Of a stretch of DNA of 64,000 nucleotides, positions 1-11,217 are shown piece by piece; position 1 is the first letter of the stretch; every line of letters starts with the position of its first letter. The position numbers and the translations under genes were made by a program. The notes beneath the pieces are model-generated. The model was given only the letters and a program-made list of their open reading frames with translations, searched no databases and was not told the origin of the DNA. Source of the DNA: Phaeosaccion multiseriatum (Eukaryota; Ochrophyta, other classes); assembly GCA_965112735.1 (NCBI GenBank), contig OZ218956.1, forward strand, positions 310,001-374,000. The letters run 5' to 3'.

Positions 1-1
1 G

Positions 2-272
2 AGGAAGGGATACATACGTCGCTGCATACGGGAGAGGCGCGTCTTCAGGAAGTTCTTCAGGAAGTTTGTATGCACCCCGCCCCTTCTCACCTCTGTTGTC
101 CTGCTGTCGTGTATGTGTGTGTGTGTGTGTGTGTGCGTGCGTGTGTCAGTTCAAGACGATGGCGCACTCCATCCCTGTGGGCGCCGCTTCGAGGGAAATC
201 TTCGTGCTCGGCTTCGCTCTTCTGCAGCTGTTGGTGATCTGGTGGTTGGGCTACACAGGGGATCTTCAATAG
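2..272 (+). CDS. C-terminal exons of an unidentified membrane protein (partial, 5' end outside window)
   Basis: I do not recognise this protein. Two exons fit: 2-67, encoding a very basic stretch ending RKFFRKF, and 150-272, joined across a short GT-rich intron (donor gtatgc at 68, acceptor gtgtcag ending at 149) in phase 0. The last exon carries a hydrophobic segment (FVLGFALLQLLVIWWLG) and stops six codons later (YTGDLQ), so the product would end with a membrane anchor preceded by positive charge. The hydrophobic segment contains a partial copy of the dispersed TTGGTGAT motif described in the findings. The start lies upstream of the window. The model rests on splice signals and open frame only. 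Confidence 0.4.
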   Translation, partial: GRDTYVAAYGRGASSGSSSGSLYAPRPFSPLLSCCRVCVCVCVCACVCQFKTMAHSIPVGAASREIFVLGFALLQLLVIWWLGYTGDLQ

Positions 273-1664
273 CGTAGCATACCTCACTTTCGAGGGGCTG
301 AGAGGGACTCCGGGGCGTGGTGTTTGCTGACTTCCTCTTCATGACAAGGTGGGCGGGGTGGGCGGTCGTATGGGTGCGGTCTGGGGGCTTGCTTGGAGGA
401 GAGAGACAAGAGAGAATACATGCCAAAAGGTCAGGTCCATCTCTTGTGTCTGGGCACTGGGTGCACTGTATAGCAGCTGTTCGTCTCGAGCTGCGCACGA
501 GCCCGCCCCAGGCACAGCACAGCATTGCCGTGGTGCCAACCGCAGCAGGAGTAGCTGCAGCCGGACAAGCAGTGGCAGTGGCAGGAGCAGCAGTTGGTGA
601 TATAGAAGCATTGGGGGGGGGGGGGGGCGTGCGAAGGAAGCCCGAGAATGGCCCTGAGAGTGGTCTTGGTACAAAAGCCAGCTGCGAGTCCTCGCAAAGG
701 CAAGTATGGCCGGGGCGAGCCTGCCCCTCTCTGTGGCACTGAAACGGCGGAGCTAAACAGGCACCAAAGGTAACCACTTCTTTCGCGAGTGGTACAATGG
801 TGGTACTGTGGTGGTACAGGGCAAGCCTAGCGGTAGGACGGAGGGCAACGGTCCAGTGGGGGGCGTGCACAGAAGCGACGGATGAAGAAGCTGGACCGGG
901 GTGTCCGGACTTGGAAGGGCGCCGAACGTCTTCGATGGGTGGGCAGTGGGTGGGTAGCCCTCCTTCCTTTCTTCCTTCCAGCAGCGGAACAGGGCAAGGC
1001 GAGCTTTGGGCGGGCTGCATGGGGCGTTCTTCTTTTCCACCGTACAGTAGGGACCCTGGAGCCGCTGCAGAGTCGGCAAAGTGAGTGCGGTGGTAGCGCA
1101 AGGGGCCCTCCCTCCGTCCCTCCCCTGTTCCCGAGAGCCCCGTCGACATGTGCAGGGTTGGCAGCAAGCCGTGTCCCGCTTCTTCGCCTCTCGGCGCCAG
1201 GGGGTGAAGTAAGCTACTGCTTCTTGGCCGCTGCACTGTGGCCTTTGTGGCTGCTGGGGTGAGATGTTGTGTCCTGTGTGTTGACTACGAGCAGGGACCA
1301 CCCCACCTCCACCCCCCCCGGCCAAGGGAAGAAGGGGGCACTCTGGGACTGCGCATGCGTCGCGTCCCTGCCCTTGCCCCGGGGGGTCGGACACGCACGC
1401 ACCTACGCTCTTGCTGGGCGTGCTGTGGACCGCCATGGAGGGGCCATGGAGGGCTCTGGATCAAAACAGACAGTGCGTTTGCGTTCAACACATAGAGACA
1501 GAGGTTGGGAGGCTGACCTCCGCTCAGGAAGAATCGAATATCCTTTCAAGTGTCCTTATCGAGATCTGATAGAGGCCCCGGCCCGACCCTCGGCAAGAGT
1601 TAAGACAAAAGATGGTAGCCGAGTAGCACATTAGCGCCCTACGCCTTGCCCCCTCCTCCTCTCC
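273..1664. other. Intergenic, no gene recognised
   Basis: Several open frames on both strands overlap here but none shows a recognisable domain or convincing exon structure. The stretch contains a G-homopolymer at about 609-627 and a degenerate copy of the dispersed TTGGTGATA motif at about 590-605. It lies between the 3' ends of two convergent genes. Confidence 0.5.
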
Positions 1665-4600
1665 TCATAGGTACACCCTGTTGCTGTCTTGCCCCTCGCA
1701 GCCCTCTCGACCCAGCACCCCTTTGGCCGGCACTGCCTGCCCTGGCGCTGCCTCCCCTGCCACTGCTGCCAGGCTGACGTCGCTGCTGATCGGCGACGGT
1801 GCTGCGGTGTGGCCTTCCCCCTCGGCCTGCTCGTTCACCACCTTGTTGCTTGCCTGTTCCAGGGATTGCCCATCCCCCCTCTCCCCGTCCTCCTCCTCCT
1901 CCTCCTCCTCCTCCTCCTCCTCCTCCTCCTCCTCCTCCTCCTCCTCCTCCTCCTCCTCCTCCTCCTCCTCCTCCTCCTCCTCCTCTTCCCCCTCCTCCAC
2001 CCCCTCCTCCTCCTCCCCCTCGGCCGAGTAGTAGACAACGGACTCTCTCGAAGCCCAGCTCGGCGTTCTCCTCCTCTCAGGCGGGGGAGACAGGCTGAAC
2101 CTCAGCCCACCACTGCTGCTCCTCTCGGGCTGAGGCGACCGCGACCGCGTCTGAGAATATCGAGGTCGATTTCGAGGTTTTATTTTGGTCGCAGTCGAAG
2201 TTGAACTCAAACTCGACCCTCCAGGTGGAGAAGCAGGCGGTTCCCCTGCCGCAGTCACCTCAGCCACAGCGTCATTAAACTCGTCCTCCTCGGCGATGAC
2301 ATGAGCACCACTGACACTGAAACTCAAGTCGAAGTTGTCGTGACCGCTAGTACCGTCTGCTGCCATCCCCTGCCCCTGAGTGGCCATACCCGCGGCCATC
2401 TCCCTCTCGAGCTCCCGAAGGGCCTCTATCGGCACTGGCAGCTTGCTCCCTTCGCCCCCTTCCCCCTTGTGTTCCAAAGCCTCCTCCAGGGCCTCGAGGC
2501 GAGTAGAGAGGGCGGAGTGCCACTGAAGCAGAGCAAGCAGAGCGAGCAGAGCAAACAGACAAATCCGAGAGCAGGAGCGGAGATGAGTGGAGCGACAAGA
2601 GAGGAAGAGCGGAGAAGCCAAAAGTGGGACCGTGGGGACCCACTCCATCACTTTCATCATCAGTGCTTCGCTCGATTGGGGCAGACAGAAGACAGAGAGA
2701 CAGAAAGACACCCAACCACGCACACGCACATGCCCCCACACACACCCACCCACCTGCAGCAGCTGGCCTTTTAACATGCTCATGTGCAGCACATATCCGT
2801 AGTCCTCCACCACTGATGTCACCGCGGGCAGGCTCTCCATGTCCTCGTCCGCGTCGTCGCCAGCCGTCCACTGATCCCCATTGCTGTCCGACGACGGCCC
2901 TACCTTTGCCCCTGTGCTGTTTCTTAAAGCCGTTTTGGCTGCGAGGAGCTCTCTCTCTGCGAGGCGCAGCTTTCCCTCCACGCTCCTCCGCTCCTCATGC
3001 CGCCGTGCTGCCGCCCCATTACCGCTCTGAAGTGCCCCTTTCCTCCTCACTTGCTCGGCTCCCCCCTGCCCCTGCCCCTGCTCCTGCTCTTGCTCCTGCC
3101 CATATGACTTGCCCCTCCCTTGCAAGAAGGTCTGAAGAGTCTTCTCCACGAGGCTGAGCTTGCGCATACTCCGGTGCACTTGGCCGTTCACCGCCCCCCC
3201 CTCGGCCTGCAGCAAAGCGCCGTTCTCGTCGGCTCCTCCTCCTCCTCCCCCCTGCCCTATCCTTCCTTCTTCTCCTTCTTGTTGTTGTTGTTGCTGTTGC
3301 TGTTCGCCTTCCACAGCAATACCCCCGCTGCCGCTGCTACCGCTACTCCCCCTGCTGCCCCTGCTTCTTCTCGTTCCCATGCCACGGCTTGCACAGTGCG
3401 CCCCTTTCCCCACGAGCACCTGCAGCTGCTGCACCTGGCCAGAGAGCTCGCGCACCACGCCCTCCAGCCCCACCTTGGCCGTTCGGTGGGCACGAACCTC
3501 CTCGTCCTTCTCCATCGCTTTGTGCTCCAGCTCGATCACCTTGGGGAGGGAGAGGAGGGAGTTGTATGGATAAGGGGATAAGAGGATCAGAGGACCACCA
3601 GAGGACGAAACAAAGTGATAGGGAGTCAAACACACAGGCTCGAGACTATCTCAAGGGAGAAGGACCAGAGGACGAAACAATGTGATAGGTAGTCGAAGAC
3701 AGACTCGGAGCTTTCTTCGTTGATGCTCAGACTCGAAGTATTTTACTTTAGTTTCTAGTTGGGTGGGTCGGCCGGGCAGGCCATGCCCCTCCCGCTCAGG
3801 CGAGCTACTTGCGCTGGATAAGCCTAACCCTCACCCTCGCCCCCGTCCCCGACCTGACACCTACTACTACCCTTCTACCCTGGCACCCTGTCCCATCTAT
3901 ACCCAATTCGATACCCAACTACCCTCCCCTTCCCATCCCATCTACTGACACCTTCTAACTTAGCATCTTTACCTTTCCGTCGAAGAGGTCGGCAAGACGG
4001 TACATTTCGCTGACAATGTCATCCACCTTCTTCTCAGAGAGCTTGTTCTGTGAGGCCAGGGTGAGGGTGAGGGTCAGGGTCAGGTCAGGGTCAGGGTCAG
4101 GGTCAGGGTCAGGTTCAGGGTCAGGGTGAGGGTCAGGGTCAGGATAAGGGCCGGGGCCAGGAGCTCTTGTAGTGTCGCAGTGCTGTCATGACCTTCGGTG
4201 TGAGGTCAGCGTAGTTGCGTGCGTAATACTAACACTACATAGTCATACATACGTAATAATAATAACACAGTACCTTGGCAGTGAGGAGGCGGCACTTCTT
4301 GGCGAGCATCTCCTTCTCCAGCTGGAGCCGCCGGGCGTGCGCCTGGGACTCCTCTGTTTCTTTTCGCAACACTTCCTTGTCTCTGCGGCGTGGGCGTGGT
4401 TGGGGGGGGGGCGCAGGGGGCGCAGGGGGGAGACGTGTTACGTTACAGAGTATTGTAAGAGTGAGGGAGAGGGGAGGCCAAGGCCCCATCTCCCAGTGAC
4501 TTCATTCGTGCTAAGTGTATGCTCACCTCCTCAACCTCCGGATCTCCTGAGGCATCTTGTCTACCGAGGGAAGGGGATCCTCCTTCTCCGCTGCCGCCGC

Positions 4601-5185
4601 CGACTCTCCTTTCCAGTCCTTCAACCGCTCGTAAAACGACCCCTTGGTCGGGAGAAGAGATTGCCACACTCTGGTGCTATTGCCCTGTGTGGGTGGAGAG
4701 AGAAGAGGAAGAGAACGGAAGGGAAGGAAAAGACCTCAGTACTCTCAGTACAGCACTCTTAGAAGATTAGTTGCATCACTCCGCTACTTCGCTGATGCTT
4801 ATTGCGATGAAGAAGCATTCTTACGACGCCTCGACACCCCTCTTCCCCCTCTCAGTGCTCTCGCCCTCACCTTACTGGCCTCGGTCGGGTCATCAGGATT
4901 CGTAGTCTCCGGCGTAGCACTCGACTCGTTGTCGACCACTGCCGCTGGAACTGCTGTCTCTTTCCTCCCTCGCCCACTAGACCTCGGAGACCCGCCAGGC
5001 CGGTACTTGCCACTCTTATTGGGTGGGGGCGGGCAGCCCACGACCAGGTCGAGGTCGTCCAGGACAGGAAAGCCCTCTTCGTCCTCGTCTTGCGGGGCTG
5101 TGTCCTCCTCCACCTCCTCCACCTCAACCACCATCATGGCCCTCTTCCTGCTAGAGGGACTGCGGTACGTAGCCACAGGGGACAT
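1665..5185 (-). CDS. Coiled-coil protein with acidic C-terminal tract, function unknown
   Basis: Six exons join in frame: 5185-4871, 4684-4527, 4382-4274, 4047-3973, 3539-2754, 2522-1665, giving about 766 residues. The N-terminal exon is acidic (VEEVEEDTAPQDEDEEGF). Exons 2-5 look like alpha-helical coiled coil: KGSFYERLKDWKGES, RKETEESQAHARRLQLEKEM, NKLSEKKVDDIVSEMYRLAD, then VVRELSGQVQQLQVLV. Later come Gln/Gly-rich low complexity and a second coiled coil with Leu heptads (RLEALEEALEHK). Near the C-terminus an uninterrupted Glu tract is encoded by a GAG/GAA microsatellite. No catalytic motif is visible; a structural or cytoskeletal role is only a guess. The chosen ATG (MSPVATYR) follows an open frame with no other ATG, so an upstream exon cannot be excluded. 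Intron 5 (2523-2753) stays open in frame, so retention would not truncate the protein. Confidence 0.7.
1888..1985. repeat. (TCC)n microsatellite, exonic
   Basis: About 30 perfect TCC/CTC units. On the minus strand they are read as GAG/GAA and encode the poly-glutamate tract of the coiled-coil protein, so repeat length changes protein length without frameshift. Confidence 0.95.
4058..4146. repeat. (AGGGTC)n hexanucleotide repeat, intronic
   Basis: Slightly imperfect AGGGTC/AGGGTG units within intron 3 of the coiled-coil gene. The same hexamer recurs at 11935-12010, 16555-16580, 32510-32550 and 36079-36118, so it is a dispersed repeat family. It is not the canonical TTAGGG telomere unit. Confidence 0.85.
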
Positions 5186-5726
5186 GTTCCCCACAGCCTC
5201 CGCAAATGCGGCTGTCTCTAACACCTTGTCTCTCCCAAGACCTGATATCAAGACCTATACAGTTTCACCAGTTTCAATTTCAGCTCGTTCCCCCCTCCCC
5301 ATTCTTCTTTTCTTCTCTTTCTCTTCCTTCTCCCTCTACAAGATCACGAAGCAAGGCACCACGCCACACTGGCACCGAATGCATGTGTCTCGCATGACAG
5401 GATGGAGGGCGGCGCTTTGGCCTGATCGTGTTCTCAAAGCCTGGTCGGTAAAAGTACTCGCATGCGCGCTCCATGCCCGCCCGCCCATCCACCCGTATGG
5501 TTTTTTGAATCAATCGAGGCGAAACGGCGGCATCAATCATCCGCAAACAGTTTCAATATATAGCTTGAGGGGGGGGGGGGGGAGAATTGCGTAATCTGGG
5601 TGCTGAGGGGAGACAGAGGAGGAAGAGTTTCGGAGAGCATCGCTAAGCCGCTGCTTGCCTCCTGGTGCCCACACGCCTATCCTCCCCTCCCCTGCCTCCT
5701 TTCACTGGTGACATCCACCGCAGGCC
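5186..5726. other. Intergenic between two co-directional minus-strand genes
   Basis: Holds the 5' side of the coiled-coil gene and the 3' flank of the Fuseless-like gene. A G-homopolymer sits at about 5570-5582. The frame of the first coiled-coil exon stays open up to 5251 with an AG acceptor-like site near 5245, so part of this may be transcribed leader. No other gene seen. Confidence 0.5.
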
Positions 5727-7681
5727 TCACACGCTCAGCTCCCCTATCCTCTCTTCCCCCCCTGCCTCTAGTCCCTCCCCGACCCTGTCCTCCTCGCCGC
5801 CTTCACCACCTTTGCCAACCTCCTCCTCATCAAGGGGGGGGCTGAGTTTGGACGACGCAGGCCCATGCGAGTCCCACAGCCAGCAAGAGAGGCAGTCATC
5901 GCAGGCTATGCCGAAGGGGGGCAACACAACTGATCGGAGCGCGGAGCCGAGAAGGAGGATCGTCGTTGCAATGATGTGCGTGACCAAGGCGCTCGCACCC
6001 ACAGACAGCGCCGGGGTGGTCCAGTGATCTAGTAAGTACCACACTCCTCGCCAGTAGGCGACCCCTTTAGGAAGGGGGGGGGGGGACGGCAAACAAGAGG
6101 ACGAGCGTTAGACCGGGTTCTTCGGACGTGTTGCCCCGGCGTGTGTGGGGCTTGACCTGCCTGCGTCTTGACTGGCAGAACGGCAGTAGCTATCAGCTAT
6201 CAGCTATCAGCTATCAGCTATCAGCTATCAGCTATCAGCTATCAGCTATCAGCTATCGTGTCGCTCGGAAGAACTCACCGACCACCCCGAAGAAGCCCGT
6301 CTTAAGTCTCTCCGTGGCTTGCAGCCGCCGCTCGCTCCACTGGCCACTGATGCACCTCTGAAGAACCCAGGCCCCCAAGCGCTTCTCCATGGCGATGTGG
6401 GGCAGGGCCAGCAGGGTTGCTCCTAGCCAGCACACATAGGCCGAGGCGGCGAAGTCGTCGGGCAGTACGTGTATGTCAAGGAGCGTCCACACGCCACGCC
6501 AGAAGCCCACCACGCCCAGACCTTTGGGAGGGGAGGGAAGGGAGGGAAGGGGGAGGGTGGGGTGAGCTCAAGATGGTGATACAGAAGATGGTGATACAGA
6601 AGATGGTGATGCAGAAGCAGCGAGCGGGAGAGGTGGAGCGAAGGGGGTGGAGTGCACCTATGCTCCTCCTCCTGCCCTCCCTATGAACCACCACCCACTT
6701 GACTCACCCACGACAAGGATCGTGAGGGGCACATCGATGAGGAGGAGCTTCGTCTGCGCCTTGCCCTTGCCGGGCAGCACTTGGGGGGTGACGGAGAAAG
6801 TCACGCTGCTACCCCGGGCCACTCGCCCTTCTGAAACGGCGGTGTGCTCGTCTCTGAGCCGTGCCAGGAAGGCGAGGTCCAGGCGTCGCTGCCGCAAGGC
6901 CTGTCAAGGGGATGGGTGGGGGATTCGCCGGTGCGGGGTGCGGGGAGGCATCGGGCGACTGAGAAAGAGGTGAATTGGGAGCTCGTGATGGCACCGAGAC
7001 AGCTACCCACCAATCTTTCACCCTATTCTACCGAACCCACCTGCCACCAGGAGTTGAACAGAGCCCCCCCCTCCGCGTCCTTCTGCACCACCCCGTCCAG
7101 CATACTCCTCCAAGTCAGCGACCCCAGCAGCAGCACCACCCCGAGCATGGTCGTCACCCACGCTGCGACCTCCAGGCCCAGGGCGGCGGTGTCATCACTT
7201 AGCAGCAGCTCGTCCAACCCGAGCCACACGCCCCGCCAAAAGCTAACCGAGCCCCACCCCGCCGCGTACGTCACCACGCGGCTCAGCCCGCCTCTGCTGC
7301 TCAAGGCCCGCTCCGTGTTCAACCAAGGCTGAGCGATGAAGTATAGAAAAGTAGAGAGGACGCCGATAGCCACGGAGAGGCCCGCCGACACTCGAATGTC
7401 GCCAGGCAAGAGGTATTCATCCTGCAGCAGCCACACTCCTGCAATGGAGTCACGGAGGGAGGGTGAGGACGGTGCGACCTCCCCTTCTTTTCCCCTCAGA
7501 CCTCCATGCTGTTCTATCCCAACCACCCCCGCTGCTCACCTCTCCAGAACGTGACGATGGCGGGACCGAGCACAAGAACTTTAAAGAGAGTGTCCACGAT
7601 GCCGACTCCGCAGCTGCTGTGGTTGACGGCACTCTGTGCTATAACACCCGGTGGCGAAGTGCTGACGCGAGACCCATCCAT
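5727..7681 (-). CDS. Multi-pass membrane protein with four WRGVW repeats (Fuseless-like)
   Basis: Five exons (7681-7540, 7438-7041, 6900-6708, 6521-6279, 6064-5727) join with closing phases to give about 437 residues. The protein contains four copies of a repeat with consensus FWRGVWxLxDxxLLPDD: one split across intron 1, then SFWRGVWLGLDELLLSDD, GFWRGVWTLLDIHVLPDD and AYWRGVWYLLDHW. Each is followed by a strongly hydrophobic segment (for example VTTMLGVVLLLGSL and LVTHIIATTILLLGSAL), implying an internally repeated bundle of transmembrane helices. The W-R-x-x-W-x-x-x-D pattern before hydrophobic helices resembles the Fuseless family, known from a Drosophila presynaptic protein and protist relatives; that assignment is from memory. 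The C-terminus is Glu/Gly-rich and probably exposed. It is divergently paired with the thioredoxin gene. Confidence 0.75.
6185..6257. repeat. (AGCTATC)n heptanucleotide repeat, intronic
   Basis: About ten tandem copies of a 7-bp unit in intron 4 of the Fuseless-like gene, ending 21 bp from the exon 4 donor. Confidence 0.95.
6571..6617. repeat. Three tandem copies of GATGGTGATACAGAA, intronic
   Basis: A 15-bp unit repeated three times in intron 3 of the Fuseless-like gene. It shares the core GGTGATACAG with the dispersed motif CAGTTGGTGATACAGC and looks like a variant array of it. Confidence 0.8.
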
Positions 7682-8001
7682 GGTTTGGGTTGCGCTACAC
7701 ATCTTTTAGCACCTGACATGACAGGAGACAACCCACGTCTACTCGGGCGCTTCCGTCGTGCGATCCTTGCCTCGCTGTGAGCTATACAATACTGAGACGC
7801 CCTACTATAAAGGAGGGGGAAATGGTCCGTCTTTTGCACCATTTCTGAAGTCAAGGAATTTCGTGGAATTTGGATATCAATTTCGTGGGGCTCGACATTT
7901 TTTTCGTCTTGGCGCGACCACCCCTCCTTTTTTCCTTCAAATCGACTTCCCGCTTCTCTCGTAGTCTCTCTCTCTTTCCATCGATTGTACCTCGCATAGC
8001 C
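7682..8001. promoter_or_regulatory. Divergent intergenic region (Fuseless-like / thioredoxin)
   Basis: A 320-bp gap separates the start codons of two divergently transcribed genes and must contain both promoters. It is less GC-rich than the flanking exons, particularly 7840-7960, with several T-runs near the thioredoxin side. No factor site is claimed. Confidence 0.6.
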
Positions 8002-8920
8002 ATGCGTTGCTTTGTTTTGCTGGTGCTTTGCAAGCTGGTTCTTCCGGCCAGCGCCTTCGTGCCGTCAGCAGGGGCTTTATCGACTCCTATGGCAGGTGCC
8101 TTCTCGCATTCGAGGACAGGGAGAGCTCCTGCTGCTGCTGCTGCTGCTGCTACTCTCCCTCCCTTGAGCTCGAGGGGGCGAGTCAGTAGCAGCCTCTCCA
8201 ATTGCCGAGAGGTTGGTCGCAGGGTGGGCTCTCTGTCTGCACGCCCTTCTTCCCACATGTCCCCACATGTACTCCACTTGCCTTGCCGCTCTGCTCTCGC
8301 TCCTCCTTCCTCACTGCGCCTTCTACCATTAACTCCCCCCTTCTCTCTGCGTCTAGGTCACGGGCGCAGAGCTGGAGATTGAGCTGGGCGAGTGGGACAC
8401 TCCCGTAAGTAGGGCTTCATTCGCATTATTCCCTGAGGAATGCTTTTGACCCCCGACGCCCCACGCCCCACGCCCCCCGCCGCAGATAATACTCGATGTG
8501 TTCGCCATTTGGTGTGGCCCGTGCAAGCTCATGGAGCCAGAGATGAACAAGGTGAGTGAGGAATGTATCAGCAACAGTCCACCAATGTCCAATCTCCTGA
8601 AGGGATCATGATTAGAACGGTCCAGTCCTGATCTCGGCCCTTGAACCCTTTATCCAGGTTGCCACTGAACTGGAGGGAAAAGTGCGGGTGCTGAAGATGA
8701 ACAGTGACGAAGAGCCGGCTATCAGCTCCGCGCTGCGGGTGCAGGGTCTGCCCTCGCTTCTCTTCCTGAAGGGCGGTGAGTGTTTTGAGGATGGAGGCAG
8801 CCCGACTAGTAGTGGTGTGGGTGGTGGGGTTGTCTCGTGTGACCACAGCCGAGGTGCTGGCTGGGTCGGTGTCATCAGTGAACACAGGAGGCATCGTGCA
8901 TCGGGGAGGGAACGACAGAG

Positions 8921-8954
<34 letters not shown>

Positions 8955-9274
8955 CCACTTCGGTTGGTGGTTGAATGGTCCCCCCTGCCAGGCAGAGTCC
9001 CCTGCCACTCGAGGAGTGCTGCAGGGCTCTCTAACCTACACCTGACCAGTCCCCCCCACCCATAATCCTTCACCTGGCCCCGTTGCGTGTGCCTGGGCTG
9101 CTGGATCACCAACTCGTACCCTCAGGTGGCATTGTGTACCGCATGGAGGGAGCCCTCCCCGCGTCGGACATTCTCAAGATTGCAGACGTTGTCTTCAACG
9201 CGCCCCCTCCAACCCCTCCATCCAACGCGGCCGACGCAGAGTCTCCTGCCGACTCACCCCCAGCAGCGACGTGA
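8002..9274 (+). CDS. Plastid-targeted thioredoxin
   Basis: Five exons (8002-8211, 8357-8404, 8486-8551, 8658-8775, 9126-9274) give 196 residues. The protein is a thioredoxin, a small dithiol oxidoreductase that reduces target disulfides. The active site WCGPC is intact in IILDVFAIWCGPCKLM, and the cis-proline region GLPSLLFLKGG is present, with the DVF strand and MNSDE turn in normal spacing. The N-terminus MRCFVLLVLCKLVLPASAFVP is a signal peptide with an ASA|FVP cleavage motif followed by a Ser/Ala-rich transit region, the import signal of complex red-lineage plastids. So stromal action is likely, by inference. A (GCT)n run encodes poly-Ala in the transit part. The last residues are a Pro/Ala-rich tail beyond the usual thioredoxin end. 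m-, f-, x- or y-type cannot be assigned by eye. Confidence 0.93.
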
Positions 9275-10533
9275 GCCGTGCCTTCGACGGCTCCAAAGGG
9301 CCTTCGTCCCTGCTGCCCGAGCTCTCAGAGGGGAGGTGGGGAGGAGGCTGAGGGAAGACGGGAGGGGTTAGAGCGCAGGAGGTATGGAGGCCTGACCTGG
9401 GCTCGCCTGGGCCGACTCCGTCTGCTCATGCTCATCCTTTGTTACTACTACGACTACCTCTTCTACCACTACTCCTCCTCCTCCCTCCCCTCCTCCCTCC
9501 CCTCCTCCTCCCCCTCCTCCTCCCCCTCCTCCTCCTCCTCCTCCTCCTCCTCCTCCTCCTCCTCCTCCTGCTCCTCCTCCTCCTCCTCCTCCTCCTCCTC
9601 CTCCTCCTCTTCCTCCTCCTCCTCCTCCTCCTCCTCCTCCTTCTCCCCGTCCTCCTCCTTGAGAGAGAAGAGAGAGAGATGAGGGGGTGTCGACTTTGGC
9701 GCTTTACCACTTTGGCCAAGTCAGACAGCAGAGGCGAATGTGGGGCCCCAGCAACGTCCTCACGCCCTCACACGCGGCCCCCCAGGCGTCACCCATTTCA
9801 TTTTGCAGTAACGGGCCAATAGAAGCCCGGCACGCGGGGGCAGGGCAGGGCAGGGCAGGGCAGGGCAGGGCAGGGCAGGGCAGGGCCTCATCTTGGGCTC
9901 TAGCGCTTCTCCTTCAGCAAGGCAGGGACAGAGCGGCCAGACAGGGCGGTCAGAAAGGCAGCGGGCAGCAGCTCATAGGAACGGCTTCCTTGTACCGCCG
10001 TGCATTCATGCCTTGGAGGGCGAAGTAGCACCACCACAGTCAGCCACGGCGTACGTAAAGGGTGTGCGTGTGTACGTGTGTGCGTGTGCTTCTCTCTGCT
10101 GGGCATTGCGAGCAAAGGGAGGCGATTGGGCATTGGCACTGTAACTGTATGTAACTGTGTGGTGTACAGTGCACTTGAGGGCTCAATTCATGGGTTCGTT
10201 GTAAGGCAGGCAGGCAGGTAGACAGGCAGAGGCGTGGCCTCTTCTTTCCAAGGGGGGGAAGGATAAGCAAAACCACAGGTTTCCAAAATACCGAAACCGA
10301 GTAAGTCCTCCTTCTCTATGAACTCTTTTATCTTATGCATGTACTGTACTACTTACACTCGGACTCTTTCTATACTCTATTGTTCCGTCCCCTCCCTCTC
10401 TCTCTCCCACTCTCCCTCTGCTCACAAAGAGAACAAAGCAACACGAGAGAGAGAGAGAGAGATTGAGAGTGAGTGAGTGAGCCTTCCTTCTCAAATCCTC
10501 TTCACTCACAAATGGCTCCTCACAGAGGGCTCC
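9275..10533. other. Convergent intergenic region with microsatellites, no gene recognised
   Basis: Lies between the 3' ends of the thioredoxin and hydrolase genes. It holds a (TCC)n tract at about 9475-9657 and a (GGGCA)n pentanucleotide run at about 9838-9886, plus GT-rich and GA-rich patches near 10060-10090 and 10445-10470. Long open frames here are by-products of the repeats. Confidence 0.6.
9475..9657. repeat. (TCC)n microsatellite
   Basis: Long near-perfect TCC tract with a few CCC, TGC and TTC interruptions in the intergenic region downstream of the thioredoxin gene. Confidence 0.95.
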
Positions 10534-11155
10534 TCAGAGGGCCGCTGAGAGGCCGAAGTCGGTGTCCTCAAGCCACGCCAAGAGCCTCTCTGCGCCGATG
10601 CGCCAAGTCGGCCCAAGCATCAGGTCATGGGGAACTCCGGACAGCATCTGCATGTCCTCAGACACACCCAGGAAGGCCGCCGTTTCGCGCACCCCTTCCT
10701 GGTCCACAATGTAGTCCAGCTCGCCTCCCATCACCATGCTGGGGGGGCAGTAGGCAAGCCACTCGGCGCTGGAAGGGGGGGGGGAGGAAGGAGCAGGGTG
10801 GGGTGGAGGGTGTAGTGGTGGAAGAGGGGAGCGAGCGGGGAGGAGGAGGGCAACGACAAGGGGAGGAGTTTCGGGCTGGAAACCGTTGTAGCCTCATGGA
10901 GTGAGGGGGAGAGCAGGGACGCGACGGGAGCGCTGATTTGATTGGGAGGACTGACTGACCGACCGTCCTTGCATGGGACTGACAAAAGTGTTGCCTCTGC
11001 TGGCCTACCTTCCATCCTCGCGCGCCCTCTTGCTGGGCAGCTTTTGCGCGAGATCGACGAGGTCGTAACCGACTTTGCTGTCCGCCCTGTCAGATGCACA
11101 TACACACACATGCACACGAACACACACACAGATACACACACACACACACACACAT

Positions 11156-11217
<62 letters not shown>

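Noticed and set aside
151-1236. A 361-residue minus-strand open frame
   Set aside because: No domain, no splice context, Pro/Arg/Ala-rich composition typical of a chance frame in GC-rich DNA; it overlaps the better supported exon at 150-272.
1889-2038. Arg-, Ser-, Pro- or Leu-homopolymer proteins over the TCC tract
   Set aside because: Alternative frames of the same microsatellite; the Glu frame on the minus strand is continuous with flanking coiled-coil coding sequence.
4058-4146. Interstitial telomere
   Set aside because: The unit is AGGGTC/AGGGTG, not TTAGGG or TTTAGGG, and the array is short and intronic.
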